Below, piece by piece: positions 34,322 to 46,017 of a DNA stretch of 64,000 bases (the stretch's first letter is position 1; each line of letters begins with the position of its first letter). The stretch covers positions 373,810-437,809 of the forward strand of contig JAKMXF010000155.1 of the NCBI GenBank assembly GCA_024704765.1. Reading direction: 5' to 3'. The stretch comes from Oopsacas minuta (Eukaryota > Porifera > Hexactinellida > Lyssacinosida > Leucopsacidae). Position numbers and translations under genes: made by a program. The notes beneath the pieces are model-generated. The model was not told where the DNA came from. It was given only the letters and a program-made list of their open reading frames with translations, and made no database searches.

Positions 34322-36208
34322 CAGGGGTTCTTAACCTTTTTGAAGTGACGAACCCCCTATGAAGATCTGGTGAAAGCTATGGACCCCTGTCCAGAAACTG
34401 TACAAACTAAATAATGCGTTAAGTTGGCACAATTTTATTATTACTCACATGATAAATCTGAAGGAAAAATATGGTGTTTTGAATTAATAGTTATTTAGTA
34501 TATTAGTAAATGTGTATAATTCAGAATTAGTATGTTATGATAATCGCGAGAAAAAATATTTCTTATATAAATAGAATGCAAAGTACATGAAACTTCTTTC
34601 TGCTCGAAGTGACAGAGCTTTTCAGTGTGAAGACTGTTGCTGTTTTGCTTCAATAAGGAGATGAAATTCTGGGATGATATTTGATAAAGCAATACGCATG
34701 TCATGTTGGACATCCAATTGATTTCTATTTTATGTTTTTATGTTAACAAGTCCTGAAAATCCTGACTCACAGAGGTAAGTGGTTGCGAACGGTATCAAAG
34801 CTTTCATAGCTCGTTTAGCGAGACGAGGGTAAACTTGTGTCAATGAACACCAAGACTCTCCCAGACTCTTCGAATTGAACTCACAATGTAACATTTCCTT
34901 TGTTCTTAAGTCAATAATATCATCTTTGGCAAGGTCTGAATCATCAATGGAGTTAACATCAGTAGAAAAGTGATTACGAATCCAAATTTCAACTTTTAGA
35001 TCACGTGAAGAGAAATAACCTGTAAATGAGTTCTGTAATGTATCCAGGTGTTCGCACATTTCAATCTGAAGAGAGGCTGAGAGGGGTTTGTTTCTCTCGA
35101 CTCCATCATGCAGAAGCACTTCCTCCAGCATTGAAAAGTTCACATAGTTGCCTCCCTCGAGTCTCCTCTTCCATAAGCCCAACTTGTCCAGCAAAGCTTG
35201 TAGCCTTTCAGCAACATCCATAATGTAGACTTCGGGTCCTTGGATTGAAAGATTTACCTCATTCATATGGCCAAATATGTCTGCCAGTGCATGTTGATGT
35301 AAGAAACAGTGAGTCACAGTTACATTAGGAGCTTTTTTCTTCACCAAAGCAGCAAAACCAAGTTTATTGCCAAGCATCGCAGGTGCTCCATCTGTACACA
35401 GACTACCCAACTTTTTCTTCCAATCAAAGTTTTGCATAGCAAAGAAGCTTTGGAATTTCAAAAATATCGGTGGCCTTTGTTGTTTGTATAAGTGGTTCAC
35501 AAAATAGAGACTCTTCTTTGATGGCTTCGGCTTGCGCATAGCGGACGAAAACAAGTAGCTGGCTACACTAAGTGATGTCTGTAGTTTCATCAAGTTGCAT
35601 ACTGAAAGGGAATGGTGTGTCTGCTAGTTCCTTAATGATTTGTTTCAAAATATTAGAGAAAATATCAACTATTCTGGAATGTATGACATCATTTGACAAA
35701 GGCACTGCTTCTATTTTCTTCCTTTGCTCCAATCCACAAACAAGTTCGACCATGTCCAAAGCACATGGCTTTATTAAAGTTTCACAAATCGTATGAGGTT
35801 TCTTTTGATTGGCGATGCGATAAGCAACTTTATAAGATGCTTCGAGGCAAGGCTTCTGTGTTGGACAAAGTCCAAGTTTTGGCAAAGTCCCAGTCTTCTC
35901 AAATCTTGCTTTCTTTGTATGAAAACTATCCACATCGTAAGTTACATAATCAGGATGTACAGCTGTGAGGTGCTCCTTAAGTTTAGCAGGCTTCAAACTT
36001 CCATTTGCAAGAACGATGCCACACAAAACACACTGAGGCTTTTGTCCCATCACGTTCAGTAATGTAAGTAAAACCAAACGATACATAGGATTCAACGTAC
36101 TTCCTTTTCTTCGACATAATGAGCTAGATAAACTATAATCTATATTAACAAATTTGCACGGTATGGACTCCCTGAGGGACACCTACGGACCCCGGTTAAC
36201 AAACCCTG
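34322..36208 (-). mobile_element. hAT element with 8-bp duplication
   Basis: The left end is CAGGGGTTCTTAACC and the right end reads inward CAGGGTTTGTTAACC. The flanks AGCTATAC (34314-34321) and AGCTACAC (36209-36216) agree at 7 of 8. Total 1887 bp. It landed just at the 3' splice-like tract preceding the 2A-like leader of repeat copy 2, which resumes at 36209. Confidence 0.9.
34622..36117 (-). pseudogene. hAT transposase (ZBED5-like), lightly damaged
   Basis: From the ATG at 36117 (MSKKRKYVESYVSFGFTYIT) through a BED finger (PQCVLCGIVLANGSLKPAKL followed by KEHLTAVHP), YRIANQKKPHTICETLI, and QLDETTDI for the first acid region. Next come LGSLCTDGAPAMLGNKLGF for the second acid region, VTHCFLHQHAL, and the hAT C-terminal dimerisation block AKRAMKALIPFATTYLCESG. 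Lesions are an indel near 36040, a frameshift near 35575 and TAA for Lys at about 34733. After that the normal tail RIALSNIIPEFHLLIEAKQ continues in frame to a stop at 34622-34624. Three point-like lesions in about 500 codons suggest a fairly recent death. Proteins of this kind are often mis-annotated as host zinc finger genes. Confidence 0.9.
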
Positions 36209-36271
36209 AGCTACACTCTTGCTGTTTTCTACTATTCTTGCTTTGTTGTCTCTATTCTCCTCATCATTGTT

Positions 36272-36295
36272 GGCATCGAGATTAATCCATGGCCT
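36272..36295 (+). other. Degenerate 2A-like motif GIEINPWP
   Basis: Same position and frame as GIEINPGP at 15761-15784, after the hydrophobic run CFVVSILLIIV. The essential Gly is Trp (GGA to TGG), which should abolish ribosomal skipping. A GT-starting donor-like sequence (GGTAATT) follows at about 36328. Confidence 0.55.
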
Positions 36296-38966
36296 GTCAC
36301 TCCAATTCAAGATGCATATCACGAACAAGGTAATTAATTTAACCATGGCGTGGCAAAGCGTATAATATTTCTAACTGTTTTTTCAAACGGGGTGGGTTTT
36401 CTTACTCAAATTGTTTGCGATTATGTGAAGAATTAAATGTTTGAACAAATTTTCATTATTTTTTCTTATCACTTTCCTTGGAATAATGTTAAAAATCAAA
36501 GTTTCTACTGTAATATATATTTTGTTTTAGTATTACCAAGGATATCAGAATCATGGTAAATTTATGGTCTCTACATTTCATTTTCTTGATGCTTAGATCC
36601 GCAAGCTCTGTCAGCGCCAAGATGCCTACTTCATTTTGGGGAACAATTAGCCTGGAGGTCTACTCTTGTATTATACCTATCAAGAGACATCTGTTATTTT
36701 TGAATTGGAAAACAACTCGTACCACGTTTAGAACATTGTGAGAAATGCCGTGTTCAGAATCCTCCTTTCGAATGTTCAGTAAGTACCTCTTGTTCAGAAG
36801 AAAAGTTCCAAGTGAGTTTTAGTCATACAAAGTTAGGTATTACCATGAGAGCACCATTAATTACATCTACTATAATAACAGATGCATGGAAAAGTGTAGC
36901 AGAGTGTTCTGATTCAATTTTCACATTTGGTAACCTAGATTTATTGGATCTTGAATGATATTTACGATACGGCATCCTTCTTATTGTCTGGGCATCTTCA
37001 GCCTCCGATTTAGCTGAGTATGACCGATTGAAGAGAGATTCCGATGCCAAAGCTCTAGGCCACTAAGTGGCGGTAATAATGTGTATTACCTGTTTAATGC
37101 ATCTTAATCTCAGTTGTGGGCAGATGGCGCTAGGTTTTATGGTTTATCTTTGTCTCATAATGTTTCTGGATTTTTGCAATTCGCTGAAACCGTCGTTATT
37201 GATGAGTGCGTACTTTCACAAGCTGTATCTTAACTACTTATGGTAAAAGCTTTTTGAAGTGTGGTTAGTAACAGCACAACCTAAAGATGGCCATGTTTAG
37301 CATATCAAATGTTTAGTAGGATTAATGTGTGTTTAAGTCGAGAGATCGTTACTGATTTCATTGGTTGGGCAATCGTACAAAGAGAAGAAATTGACACTAA
37401 TGGTATTAATGCCTTAGAAGTTAAATATGGTGAGTATCGAAATCGAAATCAAAGTTTAGTTAATGAACCCCTTACTCACACCCGTCAAAATATTTGAAAT
37501 GGTTGAAAATGAGGAAATCACCAAACAGTCGTTAGAAATTGGTTCTGAGGTTGACATTGTAACCAATATATGCTACGAATCTATGGAGTTTCATCTCTTA
37601 CCGGCTGAATGGGATAATATTTGTGGTACAGATTACAACGGTATCGTGTCTTTAATGAGTAATTAGACAAATCCTTTGCTAATAAATACCATGAGATAAA
37701 CGAAATGTGTGTTATAAAATTCAATTATTATCATTGAATAAATCCTGATAGTTGTAAGGCAAACTCTCCTTTCTTTCGAACAAGAGCAGAGTGGAAATTT
37801 CATAGTTGTAGAGCTTACGTATTTATATAAGGGATGAAATGTTTTTGTTAAATAATGGGATAGTATTTAAGTTTACTCAGACTGCACCCTATCCCAGCAT
37901 ACAGATGCTACAATTGCTCATAGACGCCATTTATCTGGTAGTAAACCAAATGAAATGGGATGTTTATTAGGTCATAATTCTGTGAGTAAAATATTTTAAA
38001 CAATTTAACAATTGCTACAATTTGAAAGTTTAAATATTGTAATTTAACTCATTTTACAACACAAGACTATTTGAGTAAGGTAAAATCAGAAATTTAACCA
38101 AAGATACATTTTCTAATATCTACGTGGAAGATGTAGCAGCTACTCAACAATAATTTAGGTATTTGTTGCTAGATTCTCGTATTCCAGGTTATGTTCAATA
38201 TTCAATATTTCGTACAATATCCTTTCATAGTTAATATGCTTACTCCCAGACAGATAGACTTGGTGAAACTTATTCTGAATCAGCCTATCCTTTTAAATTT
38301 AGATACAACAGGTTCTTTTATTAGTAAGCCATCTTCCTGTGTAAATGCAAAGTTTATTATGCACTGACAATGTAAGATCCAGAATATGTTACTAGCCCAA
38401 TTTCTGTTGCAGAGATTGTAAGTGGTTATTATGGAACTGCAGAAATACCACATTTTAAATAACAAATGGTGTTTAAATCTCAAGTTAGTTTAAATACAGA
38501 GATTCAAATACGAAAGTTGAAATGGACTATTGTTGGGTGATGATACATAGTACTTGTTTTGTATTTAATTAGTTTCCTATTTTACATTACCTCCAATATT
38601 GTTGCAAATTTGCAATAAGTTGTTAAGAATTACATTTTCCCACAATTTTGCATGTTTGTTCAGCACATGTAATGTATAGGATTTGTTATAATAGGATTAG
38701 TCATATAAATTTATGCTTGAGAAGAAACTCAAACAAAAGATCTTAGATGGTACTGGTCATATGTTAACGAGCATAAAATATTCAAGAAGTTGATAATCTA
38801 TTTGAATTATTATGTTTTATTTTGTCTTTAGGAATACAAGCCAATTTTTAGAAAAAAACAAATTAATTGAATTAGAAGAGTGTGTTATGGAAGAATATAT
38901 TATTGGTAATGACATTCCAGAAGAGCTTGCTGGAAATGAAAATGCAGCACGTATAAAGAAAATTCC

Positions 38967-39245
38967 CCTTTTGGTAAACATTACGAGCAAGTATATTTAA
39001 AGTGTAAATCTCAAATTAAGGATATCGAGAACATTTCTAAAGTTAAAGATGTTAATAATTCATATTTCCCTAGCATAATCGAATATTTGTTAACTTATTA
39101 CATACTATTGCTACCCTTGTGGAGTGTAGTCATGTTGTTTAGATTATGTGGTGACAATGATATTACCATAATCGACAGTAACGCTATTGTAGGAAATTGG
39201 TTTAGGATAGCAAAACATAGTATTTTTCATTATGAAACTAAGTAA
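38967..39245 (+). pseudogene. Open block of repeat copy 2, unknown protein
   Basis: A 92-codon frame starts at PFGKHYEQVYLKC and contains SYFPSIIEYLLTYYILLLPL, WSVVMLFR and NAIVGNWFRIAKHSIF. The last phrase resembles SNAxVENWF(K/R)xxKH, a block I associate with large repeat-encoded proteins of aquatic invertebrates. It continues in another frame from 38812-38966 (FLEKNKLIELEECVMEEYII). No known enzyme is assigned. Confidence 0.45.
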
Positions 39246-39770
39246 AGACCACAGGATTCATTATATCGATATACGCTAATATACTAGATGAATGGATTGC
39301 TGCATTCAAATTTGCTTTTACAACATTAGTAAGTAAATTATTTAAACAAAAATAGAAAATGTTGTGTAAAATGAGAAGATTGTAAAGAGGAGTGGTCCAA
39401 AAGGAAAATACCAAATTTAGCTATATTAAACATTCGATTTAAAAATTTAATGGTATTTATAAGTTTTACTGCGAAATATAAGCCATTAGATAGTCTACCA
39501 AAGCCGTCAGCAAACACAGACATTCAATGGCCAAGTTAAGTATGTGAGTGAGCATTTTAAATACCCAGAGGATGTTCAGAATATTAGTAACCAGGTAAGG
39601 AAGTAGAAATAATTACCTATTTAGACCTTATAGAGTTGGGTGAACTAGAATGTATATTTCCTAGGTTCCAACCAATTACTTATAATGGAAGAAAGGTTAT
39701 ACTTCAATTTGTATAATTCACTAGTTTCTTCCAGAAATGAAGTACCATTAAATTCCAATTATAATATCCT

Positions 39771-39872
39771 TCTAAAATGTTATATGTTTCTGGAGATGGT
39801 AGTTGCGTATTTTGGATTACAGGAAATACTTATAATTGCATCATATTCGATCAATTATTACTGGTAATATGG
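39771..39872 (+). pseudogene. OTU-like cysteine peptidase fragment (tentative)
   Basis: The frame reads SKMLYVSGDGSCVFWITGNT and then YNCIIFDQLLLVIW. GDGSCVFW fits the catalytic Asp-Gly-x-Cys of OTU peptidases (usually GDGNCLFR), and the following ITG...IIFDQLL fits the SGS...IR..L helix. Only this motif is visible; the catalytic His region is not found. OTU domains are carried by several large transposon families. Confidence 0.35.
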
Positions 39873-41013
39873 TTGGAAAGTTAAAAGAACCTTTTAATAA
39901 ATTTATCCAAAACAAAATTCCATGATCAATATTTAATTACAGAAATGTTAATTACTATATCATTAAAACGAATATGCGTAAGAACACAACTTGGGAACTG
40001 ATGTGGAAATATTTGTTGTAGCTTTGTTATTTTAAAAAGATGTTGGAATTTTACTGCAACTATGGGAAATAGTGGATGGTGTTTTCGGGTAAAGGGTATG
40101 GTATGAATGATGCTCTAGAATCGCCTCCAGCAAATCCTGAAGGCTCATTGTATTTAAATCAGAATAGGATTCATTATGAATCAATTTTAATGTATATATA
40201 GCTGTTTTGTCTAAGACTACACCTCAGTGAGAAAATGCCTTACTGAAAATATGTATTCATATTCGGATCATGTATGCTGTAGGGATTAATTTCTACATGT
40301 ATATCGAATGAGGGTCTGAATATCAAAATAGGAAAATCAATGTGGTTTCACATGTTGAGTTGTATGATTTGATTATTCTGAACCTCATTAGACGTACTAG
40401 GGCGTTCAATAAGTCTTGCGGGTGATATCATAGAATGTGATACAAACACTATACACACTAATTCACTATATTATTTATTCAAAGTAATCCCCTCCTGCAG
40501 GTACACAAAGTTTTAACCTTTCCACCACTTGTAAAACACATTTCTGTACTCTTCTTCGGGGATGGATTTGAATTACTGGTACAGGCCCGTTCCGAGTGCT
40601 TGTAATGTGTTAAAATCTTTGCCTTGAACACTGGCGGATCCAGGGGGTATATATCCCCCACCAGAATTTTGGCCTCCTAGTCTTTCGAATTCATTCTGAT
40701 TATTATTTTTATTTTTCATACAATATTTCAATCATGTCTTAGATTTATAGCGTTTTACAATTATTTGTTGCTACTCAACTTCTCTCGGTTGTGAAATTAG
40801 CATAATGTACATATATAGCGCTAGGTTAGGTAATTGTCTTCACCTTTACCTTTGCTTGTATAACTCTGGACAGGTTTGACCACTTTCAATTTCTTGACCA
40901 TTTTTAATTTGCTTGCTTGTGGCCTGATAGCTATTTGTACTTTGACTTTTTCTAATCTTTGGAAATCTAGATATACCAAATTTGATTATGGATCCCACAA
41001 GAAAATGTTTGTT

Positions 41014-41380
41014 GTACAATTACACTAATGTACCTCTTTTTATTGGTAAGAGGTATCAAATCACTGCTAATAGATTTGAATCGAGTATGTTCAGAGAAGA
41101 ATAGTAATCGAAAGAAATCCAAAATCAGATGAAAACTGACAAAGTTGGAACATTTTTGGCTACTAAGCCAAATCCTATGGAGAAAATTGTATTATCGAAT
41201 AGACGCAAATTATACTAATAGAATTGCTTGCATTAGACTATGTAATATAATTGGATGTGCATATTGCATATTGAGGTTAACGAGTAAGAGATTTTTAGCT
41301 CAGCTTAACTACGACTGTAACAATGTAAGAAAAGGAATGCGGAACCACAGAAGATATACTTCTGTAGCTAGTTACATACA
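41014..41380 (+). repeat. Left terminal inverted repeat of Merlin
   Basis: Near-identical inverse of 42487-42853. It contains an open frame (MEHFWLLSQILWRKLYYRID) that appears in both arms; this is probably a by-product of the repeat, not a gene. Confidence 0.9.
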
Positions 41381-41499
41381 ATACATACACATAAGAATTT
41401 ATAACAAATCTACACAGTAAACAAGGTATTACATGCATTATACTAATGTCTAAATTGAGTTACTATACTACAGGATACTGTGACCTAATTTCTGAAATG

Positions 41500-42406
41500 A
41501 TGTTCTTGAAACTGTTTAAACAATTTTTCTTCTTCCAGCAATGTTCTGCCAGATAAGTATCGAAGAGTTCCGTATTAGTTGTCATCAAATTTCTGCTTCT
41601 TTTTTAAAAGCCCCCAAGCCGATTCAATGGTTTGCGTATGCGCGCCTGTTGTTGGGTCCACAAAATTTTCGCTATGATTAACTGTATAATGAGGAAATGT
41701 TTGGGGTGTATTTGATTATAGGAAGCCCATTTGTCAGACATTATGATACTTCCTGGGAGAATAAATTCGTTAACCAATGGAATAAGTGTAGAAGCCGATC
41801 TATCTGCAACTGGTATCATAAACATGTCACTAGTCCCCTACAAACTCCACCAAACACCCATTGGCCAGATAATAACCTACCACGACTGTATTTATGATTA
41901 CCAAATTTGCTTTCATCAATTTCCACAATTTCTCCTGGTCCTCCTATAGGCTCGGGGTACGATAAATACCCTGTTACACAAATGTCACGCATATAGTTTT
42001 TCCAACCTGTAATCGTGGACCTTGACCATCCTAAATTTTCTTCAAAAGTTTCTGTAGTTTGATAATCCTTTGACCAGAGAAAGATAAACTCAATGAGCTC
42101 TATGAGTTTTAGGTTAGAGGACTCAAAGAAAGAACCTACCCGAAGTGACGCTACCTTTCTACAGGCTTTCTCCATGCACCTACAACCTAGCTCTTTAGCA
42201 GCATGGGAAAAATTCCCTATCTTCACTAATCTTCCGCATTTACATACTATTCCCCTTGCCAGAAGGCCATTTTCTTGCAACCATCTGATGACTGCATCCT
42301 GGTCAGTAACTATGCTTTGGTAAAATCTTTTCAACGGAACAACACCAATATCTGGAAAAATAATTGGCATTAACATCGGGGTAAATGTTAGTGAAGCAGC
42401 AGCCAT
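41500..42406 (-). pseudogene. Merlin (ISXO2-like) transposase, frameshifted
   Basis: The minus-strand start is at 42406. The N-terminal zinc region has CKCG and CRCMEKAC (about 42160-42240), followed by SFFESSNLKLIELIEFIFLW and LGWSRSTITGWKNYMRDIC. The DDE core has VEIDESKFGNHKYSRGRL (first acid, about 41880-41920) and IMSDKWASYNQIHP (second acid, about 41700-41740). In another frame HTQTIESAWG gives the third acid (about 41610-41640). The IDESK...SDKW...IESAW set is the DDE_Tnp_IS1595 signature. Frameshifts lie near 41820 and 41700, and a stop follows KFDDN. Inactive as read, although the termini are young, so one or more lesions may be recent. Confidence 0.88.
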
Positions 42407-42486
42407 GGATTCGTGTTTGAATGAATTCTAAAGTGATAAATGGGAAAATACTATATTTATGTTGACGAATGCAAAATGTAATATGA

Positions 42487-42853
42487 TAAGGTTAGCTTGC
42501 CACAGAAGTATATCTTCTGTGGTTTTGCATTCCTTTTGTTACATTGTTACAGTCGTAGTTAAGCTGAGCTAAAAATCTCTTACTCGTTAACCTCAATATG
42601 CAATATGCACATCCAATTATATTACATAGTCTAATGCAAGCAATTCTATTAGTATAATTTGCGTCTATTCGATAATACAATTTTCTCCATAGGATTTGGC
42701 TTAGTAGCCAAAAATGTTCCAACTTTGTCAGTTTTCATCTGATTTTGGATTTCTTTCGATTAATATTCTTCTCTGAACATACTCGATTCAAATCTATTAG
42801 CAGTGATTTGATATCTCTTACCAATAAAAAGAGGTACATTAGTGTAATTGTAC
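42487..42853 (-). repeat. Right terminal inverted repeat of Merlin
   Basis: Inverse of 41014-41380 with about five mismatches, three of them clustered where ATGTAAGAAAAGG faces ATGTAACAAAAGG and next to it. Confidence 0.9.
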
Positions 42854-44829
42854 CAATGATACAACTATGCAAGAAACGTTGTTGGTAGACCCAGGATCAC
42901 TGTCAAATCAAGATTCTTCTTACATTGCTGAAGGTATGACAGAGAGGTCATCCTTGGATACCGATTTAGATTTAAATGATATTGGACATTTGTATAAGTT
43001 CCGCGAGAATGATTGGTTTTTAGATTATCCTGCACTCTCTGATTTACAAAAATTAAATTTGCTCGCAAAACATCGCATGCCTGATCTTAATTTTTCATTT
43101 CCTTTTGGTGAAAAGCTTATCAGTTCAGCTCCTAAGGGTGAAAGGAAGACTCAGAAGGTCTATTTATCATTTTCTCATATCACTGGAAAATTTGATTGTT
43201 TTAAATATTCGTTTTTAATTAAGGGAGTTGTTTGTGTTCCTTGTGCACTGTTCACTTCGAGAGAAGTTGAAAATGACAAAGGAAAGTTAACAAAAGTTGG
43301 TTCATTTGTTCAAACTCCATTTACAAAATTACAAAAAGATTCATGATAAGGTTAAAGAACATATTTTAAAAGATTACCACAAATCTGCTCAAAAACGAGC
43401 CGACATTTTCGTTTACAACTTACAAAATCCAAAAAGTATAGTGACATCAATTTGTGAAGCACGTAAGGACGAGGAAAATGAAAATAGGGGACGCCTTATT
43501 CCGATCATTAAAACGATAATCTTGTGTTGTAGATTAGGTATTGCTCTAAGAAGCCACAGGGATGATGTGCAATTAAATGATGAAGTTGATATCTCTGGAC
43601 AATCTGGGAATTTCCGTGCTTTATTGGCTTTTAGGGTTGAAAGTGGTGACAAATTATTAAAGGAACATGCAAGTCACAGATTAAACCTTGTGCTTAATGA
43701 TTCTTCAAAATTAACAGAAATGAGATACATGTTTGATATTGTTTCTGCGCGATAAATTATATCAATGATTCTTCTGGAAGAAGGAATGTTTTCGACGCAC
43801 AGTTCATTTCATATTGTCACTAGGTTTGTTGAGAGACATAATGCAATTATAAGATTCTGTTCCAATATTTCATCTATTGTTTTAGGCCTAGAAATAATTA
43901 TTAGCGACAATCATTTCGGTTGTAAATCTCGAGCTCAAGCACTTTCCCACTTAAATTCTATTAAATATTCCTCCTTTTTATTATCACTAGCATGTGTTGG
44001 TAGAGTAATGTCAATTACTATTATTCTTTCCAAGATGTTGCAGACTGTGAATCTAAATTATGTTGAATGCATGCAATTAATTGAATCAACAATAGAAACG
44101 CTTGCCGTATTGAGAGAGGATTCACAACAATAATGGAATGGGAGTAAGCTTAGTATATTTAGTACAGTTGAATCATACTCACAAATCTTACGAATAACAC
44201 TATCTAAACCAAGAAATTCGTCTAAAGGAATTCTCAGTATATCATATGATGAATCTTGTGTAACTATGGGGTACTTCTTCGAATCTTACATGTGAAAGTA
44301 CCTACCTGTGACTATTACAGGCAAAACATTTGGATTCCCTACATAGATGGAGTTATTGAGCATCTAAATTTGAGATTTTCAGGTTAATCAAAGATTGCGT
44401 TACAATTGAATAGGTTATTACAAACAAATGAAATAAATATAAACTTATTCGAAACTGTGTATTCTTTCTATCAAACACTATTGAATTGTACACAAATGGA
44501 ATTTTTGAGGAATTTAGAGTCTTCCAATCATTTCAAAGAAAAGTAGATACGGGAGATATCCATGAGTCCCTTTCAAGTTTACCATTCCACTTCGAAAATG
44601 TAAAGAAATTATTTCAAATAGCATTGACATTACCTGTTACTACATGTACTCCAGAAAGATGCTTTAGTCTATGAAAATTTTGAAAAACAGGCTCAGATCA
44701 TCAATGTTGGACGAACGACTAAGCGGATTAGCTTTGATGTATATTCATAAGGACATAGAAATTGATATATCTATTATAATCAATCGATTTGCACTTGCAA
44801 AAAAGCGCAAAATAGATTTTGTAATATAG
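42854..44829 (+). pseudogene. hAT transposase, TTF-zinc-finger type
   Basis: The coding sense starts at the ATG at 40988 (MDPTRKC), is split by Merlin, and resumes at 42854. Blocks in order: DWFLDYPALSDLQKL; VYLSFSHITGKFDCFKYSFL with GVVCVPCALF (TTF-type finger); HKSAQKRADIF; LCCRLGIALRSHRDD; and FRALLAFRVESGDKLLKEHA (DUF4371 region). Then come ILSKMLQTVNLNYVECMQLI, PYIDGVIEHLNLRFSG, the dimerisation block TLPVTTCTPERCFSL with LKNRLRSSMLDERLSGLALM, and KKRKIDFVI with a stop at 44827-44829. This is the architecture annotated as ZMYM1-like or 52 kDa repressor-like in many animals. Lesions are a frameshift near 43330, a stop at 43753-43755 and several changes between 44134 and 44690. Confidence 0.88.
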
Positions 44830-45135
44830 TATCGTAATTTAGATTTTAGATTTTTACATTCCATACTGAATGAATAATTTAACAGATATTCTATATACGT
44901 GCATACGCTATTAGATGATATTGATTAAATGTAGTAATCTAAACTGGATACAAGTGGAATATAGGAAAGACCTTCAATCAGTGAGAATAGAATAAAAAAC
45001 ACATGAAATTGCAGTTAGTTGGGTGGCCAGGGGCTTCGCTCCTGGAGCCACTGGGGGGCTTACAGCGTCCCCCAAACCCCGAGCTGGGTTGATATCCCCC
45101 CACCAGAGATTCCTGGATCCGCCACTGGCCTTGAA

Positions 45136-46017
45136 GGTAGATTTTAAGCTTGGGGAATAGCCAAAAATCACACGAAGCTAGGTCTGGTGAATATGGTGGA
45201 TGGGGAAGTAATTCTAACCCTTCTATATCCAAGAAACTTTTGGTAAGCTTAGCTGTATGGGAGCTGGCGTTATCAATTATAATCTTCATTCCTCGAGTTC
45301 TGGTTTTCGGGCGGTACTATTCTATATTTTAGATCAAATTTGGAAGCACTTGCTCTGTAAAGAAAGTATCAGTAACAGCCTTGCCACTTTCACAAGGTAA
45401 TTGCAAGACAATTCCATCACTACTGAAGAAGATGGTATACATAATCTTAGGTTCCCTGAAGTCGGGCCTAGGAATTTTTGCCGGTTGTTCGTCGTCCCTC
45501 ACCTATGATCGCTTCTTATACTTGCTATATGGTGTTGAATAGTATACCCACGTCTCGTCACCAGTAATAATCTCTGTTAGGCGTCTAGAATCGCAGTTCT
45601 CATAAGTTTTCAAGAGTTTCTTGGCAATATTCAGTCGTGCCAACCTTTGATTCTCACTACGCTTATGCGGGACCCATTTCCCACAAATCGATCGGTAGTC
45701 AAGCTCAGTCGTCAGAATTGTATGAATAGCTCCCGATGCAATCTCCATACTTTGTTCTAACTGATTGACAGTAATGCACTTGTCTTCCATGACCATACTT
45801 TGAATGAGTGCGACATTCTCTGAAGTGGTGGAGGATACCGGTCTTCCAGATCGAGGCAAATCTGTGACATCAGCATCACCAGATCTAAAACGGTCAGCCC
45901 ATCGCTCTACAATAGATCTGGAAGTGCAATCCATGTAAATATATCTCCTGTAACTCGCTGAGGATCTTTACGGGCTAGATCTTGAGTATTGTGCGAAACT
46001 CTATGTAAGCTCGCCAT
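45136..46017 (-). pseudogene. mariner transposase, interrupted by the hAT
   Basis: The minus-strand start at 46017 gives MASLHRVSHNTQDLARK. The helix-turn-helix region includes WADRFRSGDADVTDLPRSGR. The first acid is in ITGDETWVYYSTPYSKYKKR (about 45520-45570). After a stop, the second acid is in IIIDNASSHTAKLTKSFLDI (about 45220-45285) and the third in PYSPDLASCDFWLFPKLK (about 45145-45200). The frame runs into the hAT at KIYLQG. The remaining C-terminus, including EEEYRNVFYKWWKG, lies at about 40480-40628. The spacing and D third residue are mariner D34D. Stops at about 45506 and 45330 show it was also damaged by point changes. Confidence 0.9.

Larger units (their letters stand above)
36209..40396 (+). 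repeat. Decayed 2A-type repeat, copy 2
   Basis: Collinear with 15601-18350: hydrophobic leader plus NPWP (36272-36295), FGNLDLLDLE (about 36927-36956), TDFIGWAIVQREEIDTNGIN (about 37352-37411), and DPEYVTSPISVAEIVSGYYG (about 38376-38435). It extends further than copy 1 with an open 92-codon block (38967-39245) and an OTU-like phrase (39771-39872). Spacers between blocks carry splice-like borders in places but also many stops. The right limit is the mariner at 40397. Family unknown. Confidence 0.55.
41014..42853 (-). mobile_element. Merlin element inserted in the hAT
   Basis: Long inverted terminal repeats (about 41014-41380 and 42487-42853) start GTACAATTACACTAATGTAC and differ at only about five positions over roughly 365 bp. 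The interior encodes an ISXO2/IS1016-type transposase on the minus strand, which defines Merlin. It interrupts the hAT coding region just after its start (ATG at 40988). A clean 8-9 bp duplication could not be read; AATGTTT on the left and AATGATA on the right are the best candidates. Confidence 0.9.
40629..45127 (+). mobile_element. hAT element (TTF-type/ZMYM1-like) inserted in the mariner
   Basis: The left end is CACTGGCGGATCCAGG and the right end reads inward CAGTGGCGGATCCAGG. It is flanked by a perfect 8-bp duplication, GCCTTGAA, at 40621-40628 and 45128-45135; both copies are mariner sequence. Without the nested Merlin it is about 2.66 kb. Subterminal GC-rich sequence (CCCCCCACCAGAG, GGAGCGAAGCCCCTG) is typical of hAT families in AT-rich genomes. 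Confidence 0.95.

Noticed and set aside
41145-41420. Small protein gene encoded by the Merlin terminal repeat (also 42492-42722)
   Set aside because: The open frame is present in both arms only because they are inverted copies; no domain and no other support.
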